Shown in pieces: positions 34,147 through 41,766 of a stretch of DNA of 55,568 nucleotides. Both the position numbers and the translations under genes were made by a program. Source of the stretch: JAMOAD01 sp023621955 (GTDB lineage: Bacteria > Acidobacteriota > Aminicenantia > JAMOAD01). The stretch covers positions 1 through 55,568 of the forward strand of contig DAONEM010000012.1 in assembly GCA_035403085.1 (NCBI GenBank), in the 5' to 3' direction. The first letter of the stretch is position 1. The number at the start of each line of letters is the position of its first letter. Below the pieces are notes generated by a model, which was not told the DNA's origin, did no database searches, and was given only the letters and a program-made list of their open reading frames with translations.

Positions 34147-34483
34147 GTCCTTTTTCCAAGAGCGCGAGGAGTCGGTTCTTCATCTCTTCATACCCTAAAG
34201 AGGAGAGATCCTCCTTGACGATCACCATCATATCCACTCCCGGACAGCGCTCCCTGACGGTAAGGCGGTAGGCCTCCTTCAGCAAACGCCGGATCCGGTT
34301 TCGTCGGACCGAATTAACGATCTTCCTCTTCACGGAGACTCCGAATCTTCCTCGGGATCCCGCGGGGGAAGAGGATGCGTAAACCCTCAACGGTCCTTCG
34401 TCCAGCCTGAAGCCCCTCTTAAAAACCTTCAGAATATCGTTTTTCTGCCTAAGACGCTCCTCTCGGGAGAGGGAGAGCCTCAT
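34124..34483 (-). CDS. rnpA: Ribonuclease P protein component
   Basis: Protein subunit for tRNA 5' processing, 119 residues. The RNA-binding signature is in KRKIVNSVRRNRIRRLLKEAYR, preceded by the GRFGVSVKRK strand. The ATG shares a base with the rpmH stop (TGATG). Confidence 0.95.
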   Translation of the reverse strand: MRLSLSREERLRQKNDILKVFKRGFRLDEGPLRVYASSSPAGSRGRFGVSVKRKIVNSVRRNRIRRLLKEAYRLTVRERCPGVDMMVIVKEDLSSLGYEEMKNRLLALLEKGHGRLFPS

Positions 34484-34617
34484 CAGGCGGAAAGAACCTT
34501 CCGTCCTTTCTTACGACGGCTGCGGATGACTTTCCTGCCGCCTTTGGTGCTCATGCGGACGAGGAACCCGTGGGTCTTCTGCCTTTTTCTATTGTTGGGC
34601 TGAAAAGGTCTCTTCAT
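34483..34617 (-). CDS. rpmH: 50S ribosomal protein L34
   Basis: A 44-residue basic ribosomal protein translated from the ATG at 34617. It starts MKRPFQPNNRKRQKTHGFL and continues with GGRKVIRSRRKKGRK, as in all L34 proteins. An AAGGAG ribosome-binding site lies nine bases before. It is the first gene of the rpmH-moaC array and is preceded by a good promoter. Confidence 0.97.
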   Translation of the reverse strand: MKRPFQPNNRKRQKTHGFLVRMSTKGGRKVIRSRRKKGRKVLSA

Positions 34618-34653
34618 CTTTCGACTCCTTATGGGATACAGAATTCAGTGTGT

Positions 34654-34682
34654 ATGATAATCAAAAAAAGAGAAACAGTCAA
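34654..34682 (-). promoter_or_regulatory. Predicted promoter of the rpmH-moaC array
   Basis: The -35 is TTGACT (34682-34677) and the -10 is TATCAT (34659-34654), spacer 17 bp. The start point is expected near 34647, giving a leader of about 30 bases with a ribosome-binding site. Confidence 0.72.
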
Positions 34683-34702
34683 GAACGGAGAGGACCTCCG
34701 GG

Positions 34703-34731
34703 TTGACACCCCCAAACCTTTCCTGTAAATT
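34703..34731 (+). promoter_or_regulatory. Predicted promoter of the mog-pepT-yhaM genes, apparently leaderless
   Basis: The -35 is TTGACA (34703-34708) and the -10 is TAAATT (34726-34731), spacer 17 bp. The expected first transcribed base coincides with the ATG at 34738, and no Shine-Dalgarno is visible upstream of it. Confidence 0.68.
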
Positions 34732-34737
34732 GAATCG

Positions 34738-35262
34738 ATGATCTCGGCGGCAGTAGTGATCATGAGCGATAGAGCCTCCAGAGGGCAAAGAGAAGATTCG
34801 AGCGGTCCCTCCCTTCGAAGCATAGTCGAATCGGAGGGGTTTCGGGTCCTCTCCCTGGTGGTGATTCCCGATGACCGGGAACGGATCGTCTACACCCTCC
34901 AGGGCTTGGTCGGGAAGGTGGAAGCGGTCTTCACGGCCGGAGGAACCGGAGTCACCGATCGGGATGTCACCCCCGAGGCGACGTTAGAGGTTATCGACCG
35001 ACGGCTTCCCGGAATCGAGACGGCTCTTCTCCTGGAAGGTCTCAAGAAGACGCCTATGGCCGTCCTCTCCCGCCAAGTGGCCGGCCTCGCCGGGAAGACC
35101 CTGATCCTCAACCTGCCGGGAAACCCTGCCGCCGCGCAGGAGAGTCTGAAGCCTCTTCTCCCGGCGTTGCGCCACCTCGTGGAAAAGCTTCGCCGGCAGG
35201 AGGAAGATTGCCGGGATCAATTGCAACGATTGGAGGAAGAGAATGGAAAGAAAATACCCTGA
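34738..35262 (+). CDS. mog: Molybdopterin adenylyltransferase (MoaB/Mog family)
   Basis: Adenylates molybdopterin before metal insertion. The 174-residue MoCF-fold protein has TAGGTGVTDRDVTPEAT and the ligand loop LNLPGNPAAA. A charged tail of about 25 residues follows the domain. It starts just after the promoter with no leader and overlaps pepT by 20 bp. Mog and MoaB are hard to separate by sequence alone. The moaA and moaC genes lie 13 kb away at the end of the opposite array. Confidence 0.9.
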   Translation: MISAAVVIMSDRASRGQREDSSGPSLRSIVESEGFRVLSLVVIPDDRERIVYTLQGLVGKVEAVFTAGGTGVTDRDVTPEATLEVIDRRLPGIETALLLEGLKKTPMAVLSRQVAGLAGKTLILNLPGNPAAAQESLKPLLPALRHLVEKLRRQEEDCRDQLQRLEEENGKKIP

Positions 35263-36484
35263 TCTGCTGGAGCGGTTCTTTACCTACGTCAAGATGGATA
35301 CCAAATCCGACGAGAAGAACGAAGAGACCCCCTCGACGGAGAAGCAGAAGCGTTTGGGCGAACTCCTGGTCCAGGAGCTCAAAGGGCTCGGCGTCAAAGA
35401 GGCCTTGATGGACGAACACGGCTACGTTTACGGGCGCTTCCCCGGCAACGGGGCGGGAAAGATTAAGGTCGGGCTCATCGCCCATCTGGATACATCCCCT
35501 GCCGTCTCAGGCGAAGGGGTGAAGCCTCAGCTGATAAGGTACGGAGGGGGCGACGTCGTCCTCCCCGGAGACACCTCTGTGATCATTCCCGAAGACGAGA
35601 AACTGAGAGCCTTTATCGGGAAAGAGATCGTCACCACCGACGGGACGACCCTTCTGGGAGCCGACGACAAGGCCGGTATCGCCGCCATTCTCACCCTCCT
35701 GAACTATCTCGGGAAGAACCCCTCCCTGCCCAGGCCGGAGATCCGAATCGCCTTCACCCCGGACGAAGAGATTGGAAAGGGGACGGTGAAGTTCGACCTG
35801 AAGAGGTTTGGCGCGGAGGCGGCCTATACGGTGGACGGCGGAGAAGAGGGCGAGATCGAAGACGAGAACTTCAACGCCGACAGCTATACCGCTATCTTCA
35901 GGGGAATCAACGTTCACCCAGGTCAGGCCAAGGGGAAGATGGTCAACTCCCTCAAAGCGGCGGCACTCTTTCTCTCCCTCCTCCCCCGAAACGCTCTCAG
36001 CCCCGAGACGACGGAGAAGAGGGAGGGCTTTGTCCACCCGACCGAGATCAACGGGAACGAAGAGAAGACGGTGGTTCACTTCATCCTTCGGGACTTCGAG
36101 GAATCGGGCCTCCTGGAGAAGAAGAGACTCCTCGACGAACTGGGCGGCAGGGCGGCGGCCGAATTTCCAGGTTCCTCCTTCGAAGGGGTGGTCAACCCCT
36201 CTTATCGGAACATGAAGGTCATGATCGACAAGAGGCCCGAGGTCTTGGAGTTGGCCCTGAAAGCCATCGAAGAGGCCGGAGTGAAGCCCCTGCGCAGGCC
36301 TATCCGGGGCGGAACCGACGGCGCGAAACTGAGCTTCCTGGGAATTCCCACACCCAACCTCTTCACCGGTGCCCACAACATGCACAGCAAGAGGGAGTGG
36401 ATCGGCGTGGAATCCCTCGAGAAGAGCGTTGATGTTCTCGTGAACCTCATGAGGCTGTGGGCGGAGAAAGACAATGGCCGATAA
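35243..36484 (+). CDS. pepT: Tripeptide aminopeptidase (peptidase T)
   Basis: M20B zinc aminopeptidase that removes N-terminal residues from tripeptides. The 413-residue cytosolic protein has metal ligands in AHLDTSPA, GADDKAG, TPDEEIGKG and TVDGG, and the final histidine in GAHNMHSKREW. The lid domain lies about residues 205-320. It overlaps the preceding and following genes by 20 and 11 bp. It fits a peptide-using lifestyle together with the glutamate dehydrogenase gene. Confidence 0.95.
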   Translation: MERKYPDLLERFFTYVKMDTKSDEKNEETPSTEKQKRLGELLVQELKGLGVKEALMDEHGYVYGRFPGNGAGKIKVGLIAHLDTSPAVSGEGVKPQLIRYGGGDVVLPGDTSVIIPEDEKLRAFIGKEIVTTDGTTLLGADDKAGIAAILTLLNYLGKNPSLPRPEIRIAFTPDEEIGKGTVKFDLKRFGAEAAYTVDGGEEGEIEDENFNADSYTAIFRGINVHPGQAKGKMVNSLKAAALFLSLLPRNALSPETTEKREGFVHPTEINGNEEKTVVHFILRDFEESGLLEKKRLLDELGGRAAAEFPGSSFEGVVNPSYRNMKVMIDKRPEVLELALKAIEEAGVKPLRRPIRGGTDGAKLSFLGIPTPNLFTGAHNMHSKREWIGVESLEKSVDVLVNLMRLWAEKDNGR

Positions 36485-37415
36485 GTTCCTCCGAGACCAT
36501 AAGGAGGGGGAGACCGTAGAGGGGTGTTTCTTCCTCAAGGGGAAGAGAACCCGGACCGCCAAGAACGGGAAAGACTACCTGGATCTCGTCTTCGAAGACA
36601 AGAGCGGCGAGTTGGGGGGAAAGGCCTGGGACGATGTCCCCCGTCTTCAGAAAGAGGTACAGGAGGGGAGAGTCGTTCACCTCAAGGCCCAGGTTGAGAT
36701 CTACAACGAGAAGAGGCAACTGAGAATCCTCGCCCTTCGGGCCGCTTTCCCCGATGAGGCCGATCTCTCTTCGCTCCAGCCCGGGGCCGACGAAGCTCCG
36801 GAGGTCATGTGGGGGAAGGTGGAACGGATCGTGGCCGGGGAAGTCAAGAACCCCTCCTTCCTAACCCTCTTCAGAAAGAGCGCCGAGCTCTACAAGGCCC
36901 GGATTCTGCAGGCCGCGGGGGCGAAGAAGGTTCACCACAGCTATGCCGGGGGGTGGCTGGAACACACCCTCGGCGTCATGGAGACGGTCCTCTCCTTCCC
37001 GAGCCGCTACGGTCTGGACCGGGAGCTCCTCGTTATGGGAGCCTTTCTTCACGACCTCGGCAAGCTGGAGGAGATGGGAGGGGAGACCGGGAGAGAGGAG
37101 ACCGAAGTGGGGTTCCTCCTGGGCCATACGCTCTTGGGGCTTCGGATGGTTCAGGACCTGATCGCCCAGATTCCGGACTTTGGGAAGAAGAAGGAGACCG
37201 CCCTCCTACACCTGATCTCCTCCCACCACGGGACCCACGAGTTCGGCGCCCCCCAGCTTCCTTTGACGAAAGAGGCTCTGGCCCTCCACCTCGCGGATTA
37301 CCTGGACTCCCAGGTGAAGATCTTCGACGACATCAAGCAGAAGGGGGAGGGAGGGATCTCCTCCGAGTACGACGGAAGGATAGGAAGGAGAATCTACCTC
37401 GGAAACGGGGAGTGA
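36474..37415 (+). CDS. 3'-5' exoribonuclease YhaM-like (OB-fold + HD)
   Basis: The 313-residue protein combines an N-terminal OB-fold nucleic-acid-binding domain (about 10-95, with GKRTRTAKNGKDYLDLVFEDKSG) and an HD phosphohydrolase domain: HHSYAGGWLEHTL, then AFLHDLGKLEE and SSHHGTHEFGAP. This arrangement is that of YhaM/CBF1 exonucleases, which trim RNA and single-stranded DNA. It overlaps pepT by 11 bp. Confidence 0.9.
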   Translation: MADKFLRDHKEGETVEGCFFLKGKRTRTAKNGKDYLDLVFEDKSGELGGKAWDDVPRLQKEVQEGRVVHLKAQVEIYNEKRQLRILALRAAFPDEADLSSLQPGADEAPEVMWGKVERIVAGEVKNPSFLTLFRKSAELYKARILQAAGAKKVHHSYAGGWLEHTLGVMETVLSFPSRYGLDRELLVMGAFLHDLGKLEEMGGETGREETEVGFLLGHTLLGLRMVQDLIAQIPDFGKKKETALLHLISSHHGTHEFGAPQLPLTKEALALHLADYLDSQVKIFDDIKQKGEGGISSEYDGRIGRRIYLGNGE

Positions 37416-37467
37416 GAGGCCCTTTCACGGTGAGAGAGACGAAGGGAGACAGGAGAGCCGGTAGAGG

Positions 37468-38721
37468 ATGAAAAGAGGGAAGAAGTTGGACCCTTCTGCC
37501 AAGATTCTGGCGGGAGTCGTTCTCGGGGCCGCGGCGGGAGCGATCTGTGGGCCCAGGATCTCCTGGATCGAACCGATCGGGACCCTCTTCATCCGCCTTT
37601 TGACACTCATGATCCTGCCGCTGGTCTTCTCTTCCCTCTTCGTCGGGACGGCCAGCCTGGGAGACGTGAAGAGGTTGGGGCGTATCGGGGCCAAGACGCT
37701 CCTCTTCTACCTTGTGACGACCTTGATCGCCATCCTGATCGGTTTGGGGTGCGTGAACGTGATCAAGCCAGGGCTCTCCTTGAAGGGCGAGGTCAAAGAA
37801 CGCCTTCTCTCCGGGACAAACGCGACTCTTCCGGCGGAGGCCGTATCCACCGTCAAGGGCCATCCCCTTGGGGAGACCCTCTTGGATATTGTTCCCGCAA
37901 ACCCTGTCAAGGCCTTTCTGGAGGTGAACCTTCTTCAGGTGATCTTCCTGGCGATCCTTTTCGGAGTCGCCGTGACCTTCCTGGCGAAGGAGAAGGGGGA
38001 GCCCTTGTTGAGGTTTTTCGAAAGCCTCAACGAGGCGGTGGGGGCGGTGATCGGGATCGTCATGAAGATGGCTCCCTACGCGGTCTTCGCCCTGATTGCA
38101 ACACTGGTTGGGCGTTTCGGTTCGGCGATCCTTCTGCCGGTTCTCACCTATATCCTTACCGTCGCCATAGGCCTTGTTCTCCACACCCTCGTGGTTCTTC
38201 CCCTCTCGGTTCAACTCTTCGGGGGCATCGGGTTTCTCAACTTCCTCAGGCAGATGAAGGAGGTCATCCTCCTCTCCTTCACCACATCCTCCTCCTCCGC
38301 CTCCCTTCCCCTCACCATGGAGGCTGTGGAGAACAGGCTTCACGTCCCGGCCTACGTGAGTAGCTTCGTCCTGCCCCTGGGGGCGACGATCAACCAGAAC
38401 GGGACGGCTCTCTACCAAGCGGTCGCCGCCGTCTTCATCGCCCAGATCTACGGTCTGCCTCTTACCCTGGCCGGGCAGGCGACAATCGTCCTGATGGCCA
38501 CCCTGGCCTCCATCGGGACGGCGGGAGTTCCTTCGGCGGGGACGGTGACGCTGACGATGATTCTGGCCGCCATCAACGTGCCCCTGGAAGGGCTTGCCCT
38601 GATTCTGGCCGTGGACAGGCTCCCCGATATGCTCCGCACCGTCGGCAACGTCTTGGGCGACGCGGCCGCCGCCGTCGTCGTGGCCAAGAGCGAGAGGCTT
38701 AGGGAGGAGAAGCGATGTTGA
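37468..38721 (+). CDS. Dicarboxylate/amino acid:cation symporter (SDF family)
   Basis: Secondary transporter of the GltP/DctA/GltT family with about eight membrane spans and two re-entrant hairpins, 417 residues. The serine-rich hairpin TTSSSSASLPLTMEA, the NQNGTALYQ motif and the C-terminal DRLPDMLRTVGNVLGD substrate and cation-binding helix are all intact. It probably imports glutamate, aspartate or C4-dicarboxylates with Na+ or H+. It overlaps the prenyltransferase gene by 7 bp. Confidence 0.94.
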   Translation: MKRGKKLDPSAKILAGVVLGAAAGAICGPRISWIEPIGTLFIRLLTLMILPLVFSSLFVGTASLGDVKRLGRIGAKTLLFYLVTTLIAILIGLGCVNVIKPGLSLKGEVKERLLSGTNATLPAEAVSTVKGHPLGETLLDIVPANPVKAFLEVNLLQVIFLAILFGVAVTFLAKEKGEPLLRFFESLNEAVGAVIGIVMKMAPYAVFALIATLVGRFGSAILLPVLTYILTVAIGLVLHTLVVLPLSVQLFGGIGFLNFLRQMKEVILLSFTTSSSSASLPLTMEAVENRLHVPAYVSSFVLPLGATINQNGTALYQAVAAVFIAQIYGLPLTLAGQATIVLMATLASIGTAGVPSAGTVTLTMILAAINVPLEGLALILAVDRLPDMLRTVGNVLGDAAAAVVVAKSERLREEKRC

Positions 38722-39602
38722 AGAGGTTTTCCCAATGCTTTACCCTGTTGCGTCCCCATCAATGGGTCAAGAACTCCATCGTCTTCGCCCCCTTGATCTT
38801 CTCGAAACATTTTCTGGAGGTCTCTTCTGTCCTTAGGGCCTTTCTTACCTTCATCGGCTTCTCCCTTCTGGCTTCCGCCTCCTATGTTCTCAACGACATG
38901 GTCGATCGGGAGAAAGACCGGATCCATCCGGTGAAGAGGAACCGCCCCTTGGCCTCCGGGAGCGTCTCCCTCAAGGAGGCGCTGATTCTGCTCTTCCTCT
39001 GCCTCGGGGCTGGGACGACCGTTCTTCTCCTGCAGGCGAGAGGGGTCGTCTGGGTAGGGCTCGCCTATTTCCTCATGGTCACCCTCTACTCCTTCTTCCT
39101 CAAGAGCATCGTGATTCTGGACATCCTGATCCTCGCCATCGGCTTCGATCTCAGGGCCTTCATCGGGAGCCTCGCCATAGGGGTGACCCTCTCCCCCTGG
39201 CTGATCATCTCCGTCTTCCTTCTGGCCCTCTTCCTGGCGTCGACCAAGAGGAGGCAGGAGCTTGTCAAACTCGACGGAGCGGACCAGCACAAGAGGGTCC
39301 TGAGCTTCTACTCCCCAGCCCTCCTGGACCAGATGGTCTCCATCCTGGCCTCTACGACTCTGATCGCCTACACGCTCTACACCCTCGCGCCTGTGAGGGG
39401 AGCGGTCAAGAGGGAGGGGGAAGAGCTTCTTTTCCTGACCGTTCCTTTCGTTGTCTACGGAATCTTTCGGTACCTCTATCTAATATACAAGAAGAACGAT
39501 TTCGGCGATCCCACAGACACACTGCTCAAAGACCTTCCCCTGCTGATCGATCTCGGTCTCTGGGGGATCACAACCATCGTTCTTCTCTATTTCGTCCGCT
39601 AA
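38715..39602 (+). CDS. UbiA-family decaprenyl-phosphate phosphoribosyltransferase-like protein
   Basis: Polytopic membrane enzyme of 295 residues. It begins with LLRPHQWVKNSIVFAPLIFS and carries the Asp-rich prenyl-diphosphate motif NDMVDREKDRIHPVKRNRPLASG. The C-terminal IYKKNDFGDPTDTLLKDLPL is typical of the subfamily that moves phosphoribose from PRPP to polyprenyl phosphate (Rv3806c type). In mycobacteria this leads to arabinan; in other bacteria the product use is mostly unknown. No DprE1/E2 homologues are in the window. Confidence 0.87.
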   Translation: MLKRFSQCFTLLRPHQWVKNSIVFAPLIFSKHFLEVSSVLRAFLTFIGFSLLASASYVLNDMVDREKDRIHPVKRNRPLASGSVSLKEALILLFLCLGAGTTVLLLQARGVVWVGLAYFLMVTLYSFFLKSIVILDILILAIGFDLRAFIGSLAIGVTLSPWLIISVFLLALFLASTKRRQELVKLDGADQHKRVLSFYSPALLDQMVSILASTTLIAYTLYTLAPVRGAVKREGEELLFLTVPFVVYGIFRYLYLIYKKNDFGDPTDTLLKDLPLLIDLGLWGITTIVLLYFVR

Positions 39603-39623
39603 GGCGGGAGAAAGGAGATTCTC

Positions 39624-40019
39624 ATGAGCGAAGAGATCAAACGAAGAGAGAAGAGCCCTGTCGAGGAGTTTCGACGGGAGCGGGAGCGTCTTAACTCCAT
39701 TGTCCTCAGGAGAGGGAAGGAGAACATCAAGAAGTTTTTCACCCTGGACGCGGCGGTCTACAAGGAGGGCGCCCTATCGGCGAAGACGAAAGAGTTGCTG
39801 GGGCTGACGGCCTCCCTGGTCCTGAGGTGCGACGACTGTATCCTTTACCACCTGATCCGTTGTTACGAGGAGAAGGTGACCGACCAGGAGGTGGAGGAGG
39901 CCTTCTCGGTGGCCTTGGTCGTGGGAGGATCGATCGTGATCCCCCATCTGAGGAGGGCCTTCGGTTCCTGGGAGGAGCTCAAAGAGAAGGGACTCTCCCG
40001 GGAAGGGGGCCAACCATGA
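39624..40019 (+). CDS. Carboxymuconolactone decarboxylase-family (AhpD-like) protein
   Basis: A 131-residue helical protein of the CMD/AhpD superfamily. The active-site motif CDDCILYH contains the CxxC pair and histidine used in thiol reduction by AhpD-like members. The N-terminal KKFFTLDAAVYKEGALSAKTKELLGL is the family start. The gene overlaps the GAF gene by 4 bp, so a joint redox role is possible. The substrate is unknown. Confidence 0.88.
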   Translation: MSEEIKRREKSPVEEFRRERERLNSIVLRRGKENIKKFFTLDAAVYKEGALSAKTKELLGLTASLVLRCDDCILYHLIRCYEEKVTDQEVEEAFSVALVVGGSIVIPHLRRAFGSWEELKEKGLSREGGQP

Positions 40020-40483
40020 CGAAGGAGAGGCTTTTTTCGGAACTCCTCGGGGAGATCGAGGGGTTGGTCTCATCTCAGGGGGAGGGGAATGCTCTTCTGG
40101 AAAGAGTCTGCGGGCTCTTGAAGGAGAGAGTGGAGAGTTACGACTGGGTCGGTTTCTACCTCGTGGACGTCGAGAGGGAGAGGGAGCTGGTCCTTGGCCC
40201 CTTCGCCGGGGAACCGACGGACCATAAACGGATCCGCTTCGGCCAGGGGATATGCGGTCAGGCCGCCGACCTGCTGAAGGTCTTCATCGTTGCGGACGTG
40301 ACCAAGGAGAGCAACTACCTCTCCTGCAACGCCCGGGTCCGCTCGGAGATAGTCATCCCTCTCTTCAGGGGGGAAACCCTCGTCGGGGAGCTCGACATCG
40401 ATTCCCATCTTCCCGACCCTTTCGACGAAAAGGACCGGCTCTTCCTGGAAAAGGTCGGGGCCTTGGTGGTTCCTCTCCTATAG
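40016..40483 (+). CDS. GAF-domain protein resembling free-methionine-(R)-sulfoxide reductase
   Basis: A single 155-residue GAF domain with LVLGPFAGEP, GQGICGQAAD, RVRSEIVIPL and GELDIDSHLPDPFDEKD, which follow the fRMsr pattern. Of the three cysteines of E. coli fRMsr (84, 94, 118), those matching 94 (GICG) and 118 (YLSCNA) remain, while position 84 is not Cys. It may be an active enzyme with a changed disulfide relay, or a small-molecule sensor. The ATG overlaps the CMD gene stop. Confidence 0.8.
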   Translation: MTKERLFSELLGEIEGLVSSQGEGNALLERVCGLLKERVESYDWVGFYLVDVERERELVLGPFAGEPTDHKRIRFGQGICGQAADLLKVFIVADVTKESNYLSCNARVRSEIVIPLFRGETLVGELDIDSHLPDPFDEKDRLFLEKVGALVVPLL

Positions 40484-40568
40484 AGCCCGAAAGAGGACTC
40501 CGCCTGAGAGGGAGGGAACGGCGAGGGACTCTCTCTGCCGTCGGGATTCTTGAAAGAGGGGTCCCGCT

Positions 40569-40597
40569 TTGACACGGAGGGGGTTCTTTGTTACCCT
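40569..40597 (+). promoter_or_regulatory. Predicted promoter for the DUF2934-nfo pair
   Basis: TTGACA at 40569-40574 and TACCCT at 40592-40597 have a 17-bp spacer. The start point is expected near 40604, 14 bases before the ATG. Confidence 0.5.
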
Positions 40598-40617
40598 CTC
40601 CTTAGAGGAGAAGGGGG

Positions 40618-40815
40618 ATGAAAGAGAAGGAAGAGAACCAGAGCTCCCTGGAGTGGAACCGTTACCTTCAGGAGATCGAGAAGAGGGCCTATGAAATCTC
40701 CCTCGAACGGATCAGGGAGAACCGTCCGGGCGACAGACTCTCGGATTGGTACAAGGCCGAGAGAGAGATCAAAGCGAAGTACGGTCTCTCGGATGGGGGG
40801 AAAGGAGAGAAGTGA
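40618..40815 (+). CDS. Small DUF2934-family protein
   Basis: A 65-residue charged helical protein. The core IEKRAYEISLERIRENRPGDRLSDWYKAE matches the DUF2934 pattern (AYE...R..GR...DW..AE.E). Function is unknown for the family. It has a GGAGAAGGGGG leader and overlaps nfo by 4 bp (GTGA), so the two are probably co-translated. Confidence 0.78.
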   Translation: MKEKEENQSSLEWNRYLQEIEKRAYEISLERIRENRPGDRLSDWYKAEREIKAKYGLSDGGKGEK

Positions 40816-41657
40816 AACTTCTAGGAGCCCACGTCAGCATCGCCGGAGGGGTTTCCCGAGCGCCGTTGAATGCGGAGGCGATCGGAGCCAAGGCCTTCGC
40901 CATGTTCACGAAGAACCAGCGCCAATGGAACGTCCCCCCTCTGGGCGAAGAGGAGGTCGAGCTTTTCAAGAGGAACTGCCGGGAACAGGGCTTTCCCCCG
41001 GAGGCGATCCTGCCCCACGACGGTTATCTCATCAACCTCGCCAACCCCGAGAGGGAGGAGTGGGAGAGATCGGTAGCCGCTTTTACCGATGAGATGAGGC
41101 GTTGCCAGCTGTTAGGGCTCAAGAGCCTCAACTTTCATCCGGGGAGCCATAAGGGAGCTCTCTCGGAAGAGGAAGCTCTGAAGAGGATCGCGGAAGGGGT
41201 GAACCGGGCCCTGGGAGAAACCGAGGGCGTTGTGGCGGTGATCGAGAATACCGCAGGGCAGGGGAGCAGTCTGGGGTACAAGTTCGAACACCTGGCCAGG
41301 CTCTTGGAACTCTTCTCCGACCCTTCCCGGGGAGGGGTCTGCCTCGACACCTGTCACCTCTTCGCCGCGGGGTACGAGCTCAGGGACGAGGAGGGGTACC
41401 GAAAGACCTTTGAGGAGTTTCAGAGGGTCGTCGGCTTCAAGTCCTTGAGGGGAATGCACCTGAACGATTCCAAAGGTGAGTACGGCAAGAGGCTTGACCG
41501 GCACCACAGCCTCGGGGAGGGGTTCTTAGGGTGGGAGCCCTTTCGGCGCCTCGTGAACGATCCGAGAGTCGAGAATATCCCCCTGATTCTGGAGACCATC
41601 GACGAAACGAAATGGGAAGAAGAGATTCGCAGACTCTACGGATTTCTAGGAAATTAG
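40812..41657 (+). CDS. nfo: Deoxyribonuclease IV (AP endonuclease)
   Basis: Base-excision repair nuclease cutting at abasic sites. The 281-residue TIM barrel starts at a GTG with GGAGA before it. Metal ligands are in FHPGSHKG, VIENTAGQG, CLDTCHLFAAG and HLNDSKGEYGKRLDRH, with the last glutamate in LETID. The C-terminus has normal length. A short GC hairpin follows the TAG stop. Confidence 0.96.
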   Translation: MKLLGAHVSIAGGVSRAPLNAEAIGAKAFAMFTKNQRQWNVPPLGEEEVELFKRNCREQGFPPEAILPHDGYLINLANPEREEWERSVAAFTDEMRRCQLLGLKSLNFHPGSHKGALSEEEALKRIAEGVNRALGETEGVVAVIENTAGQGSSLGYKFEHLARLLELFSDPSRGGVCLDTCHLFAAGYELRDEEGYRKTFEEFQRVVGFKSLRGMHLNDSKGEYGKRLDRHHSLGEGFLGWEPFRRLVNDPRVENIPLILETIDETKWEEEIRRLYGFLGN

Positions 41658-41672
41658 GGGGGGTTACCCCCC
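41658..41672 (+). terminator. Short GC hairpin after nfo
   Basis: GGGGGG (41658-41663) and CCCCCC (41667-41672) flank a TTA loop. The downstream T-tract is poor, so termination may be partial. Confidence 0.45.
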
Positions 41673-41766
41673 TTCTCGATTCGTGGTAGAATGTTCAATG
41701 GTATCCTTCGTAATCCACTCTCCGTCACTTCAAAAAACGAAAAATATCATTCCAAGGAGGTAATCC

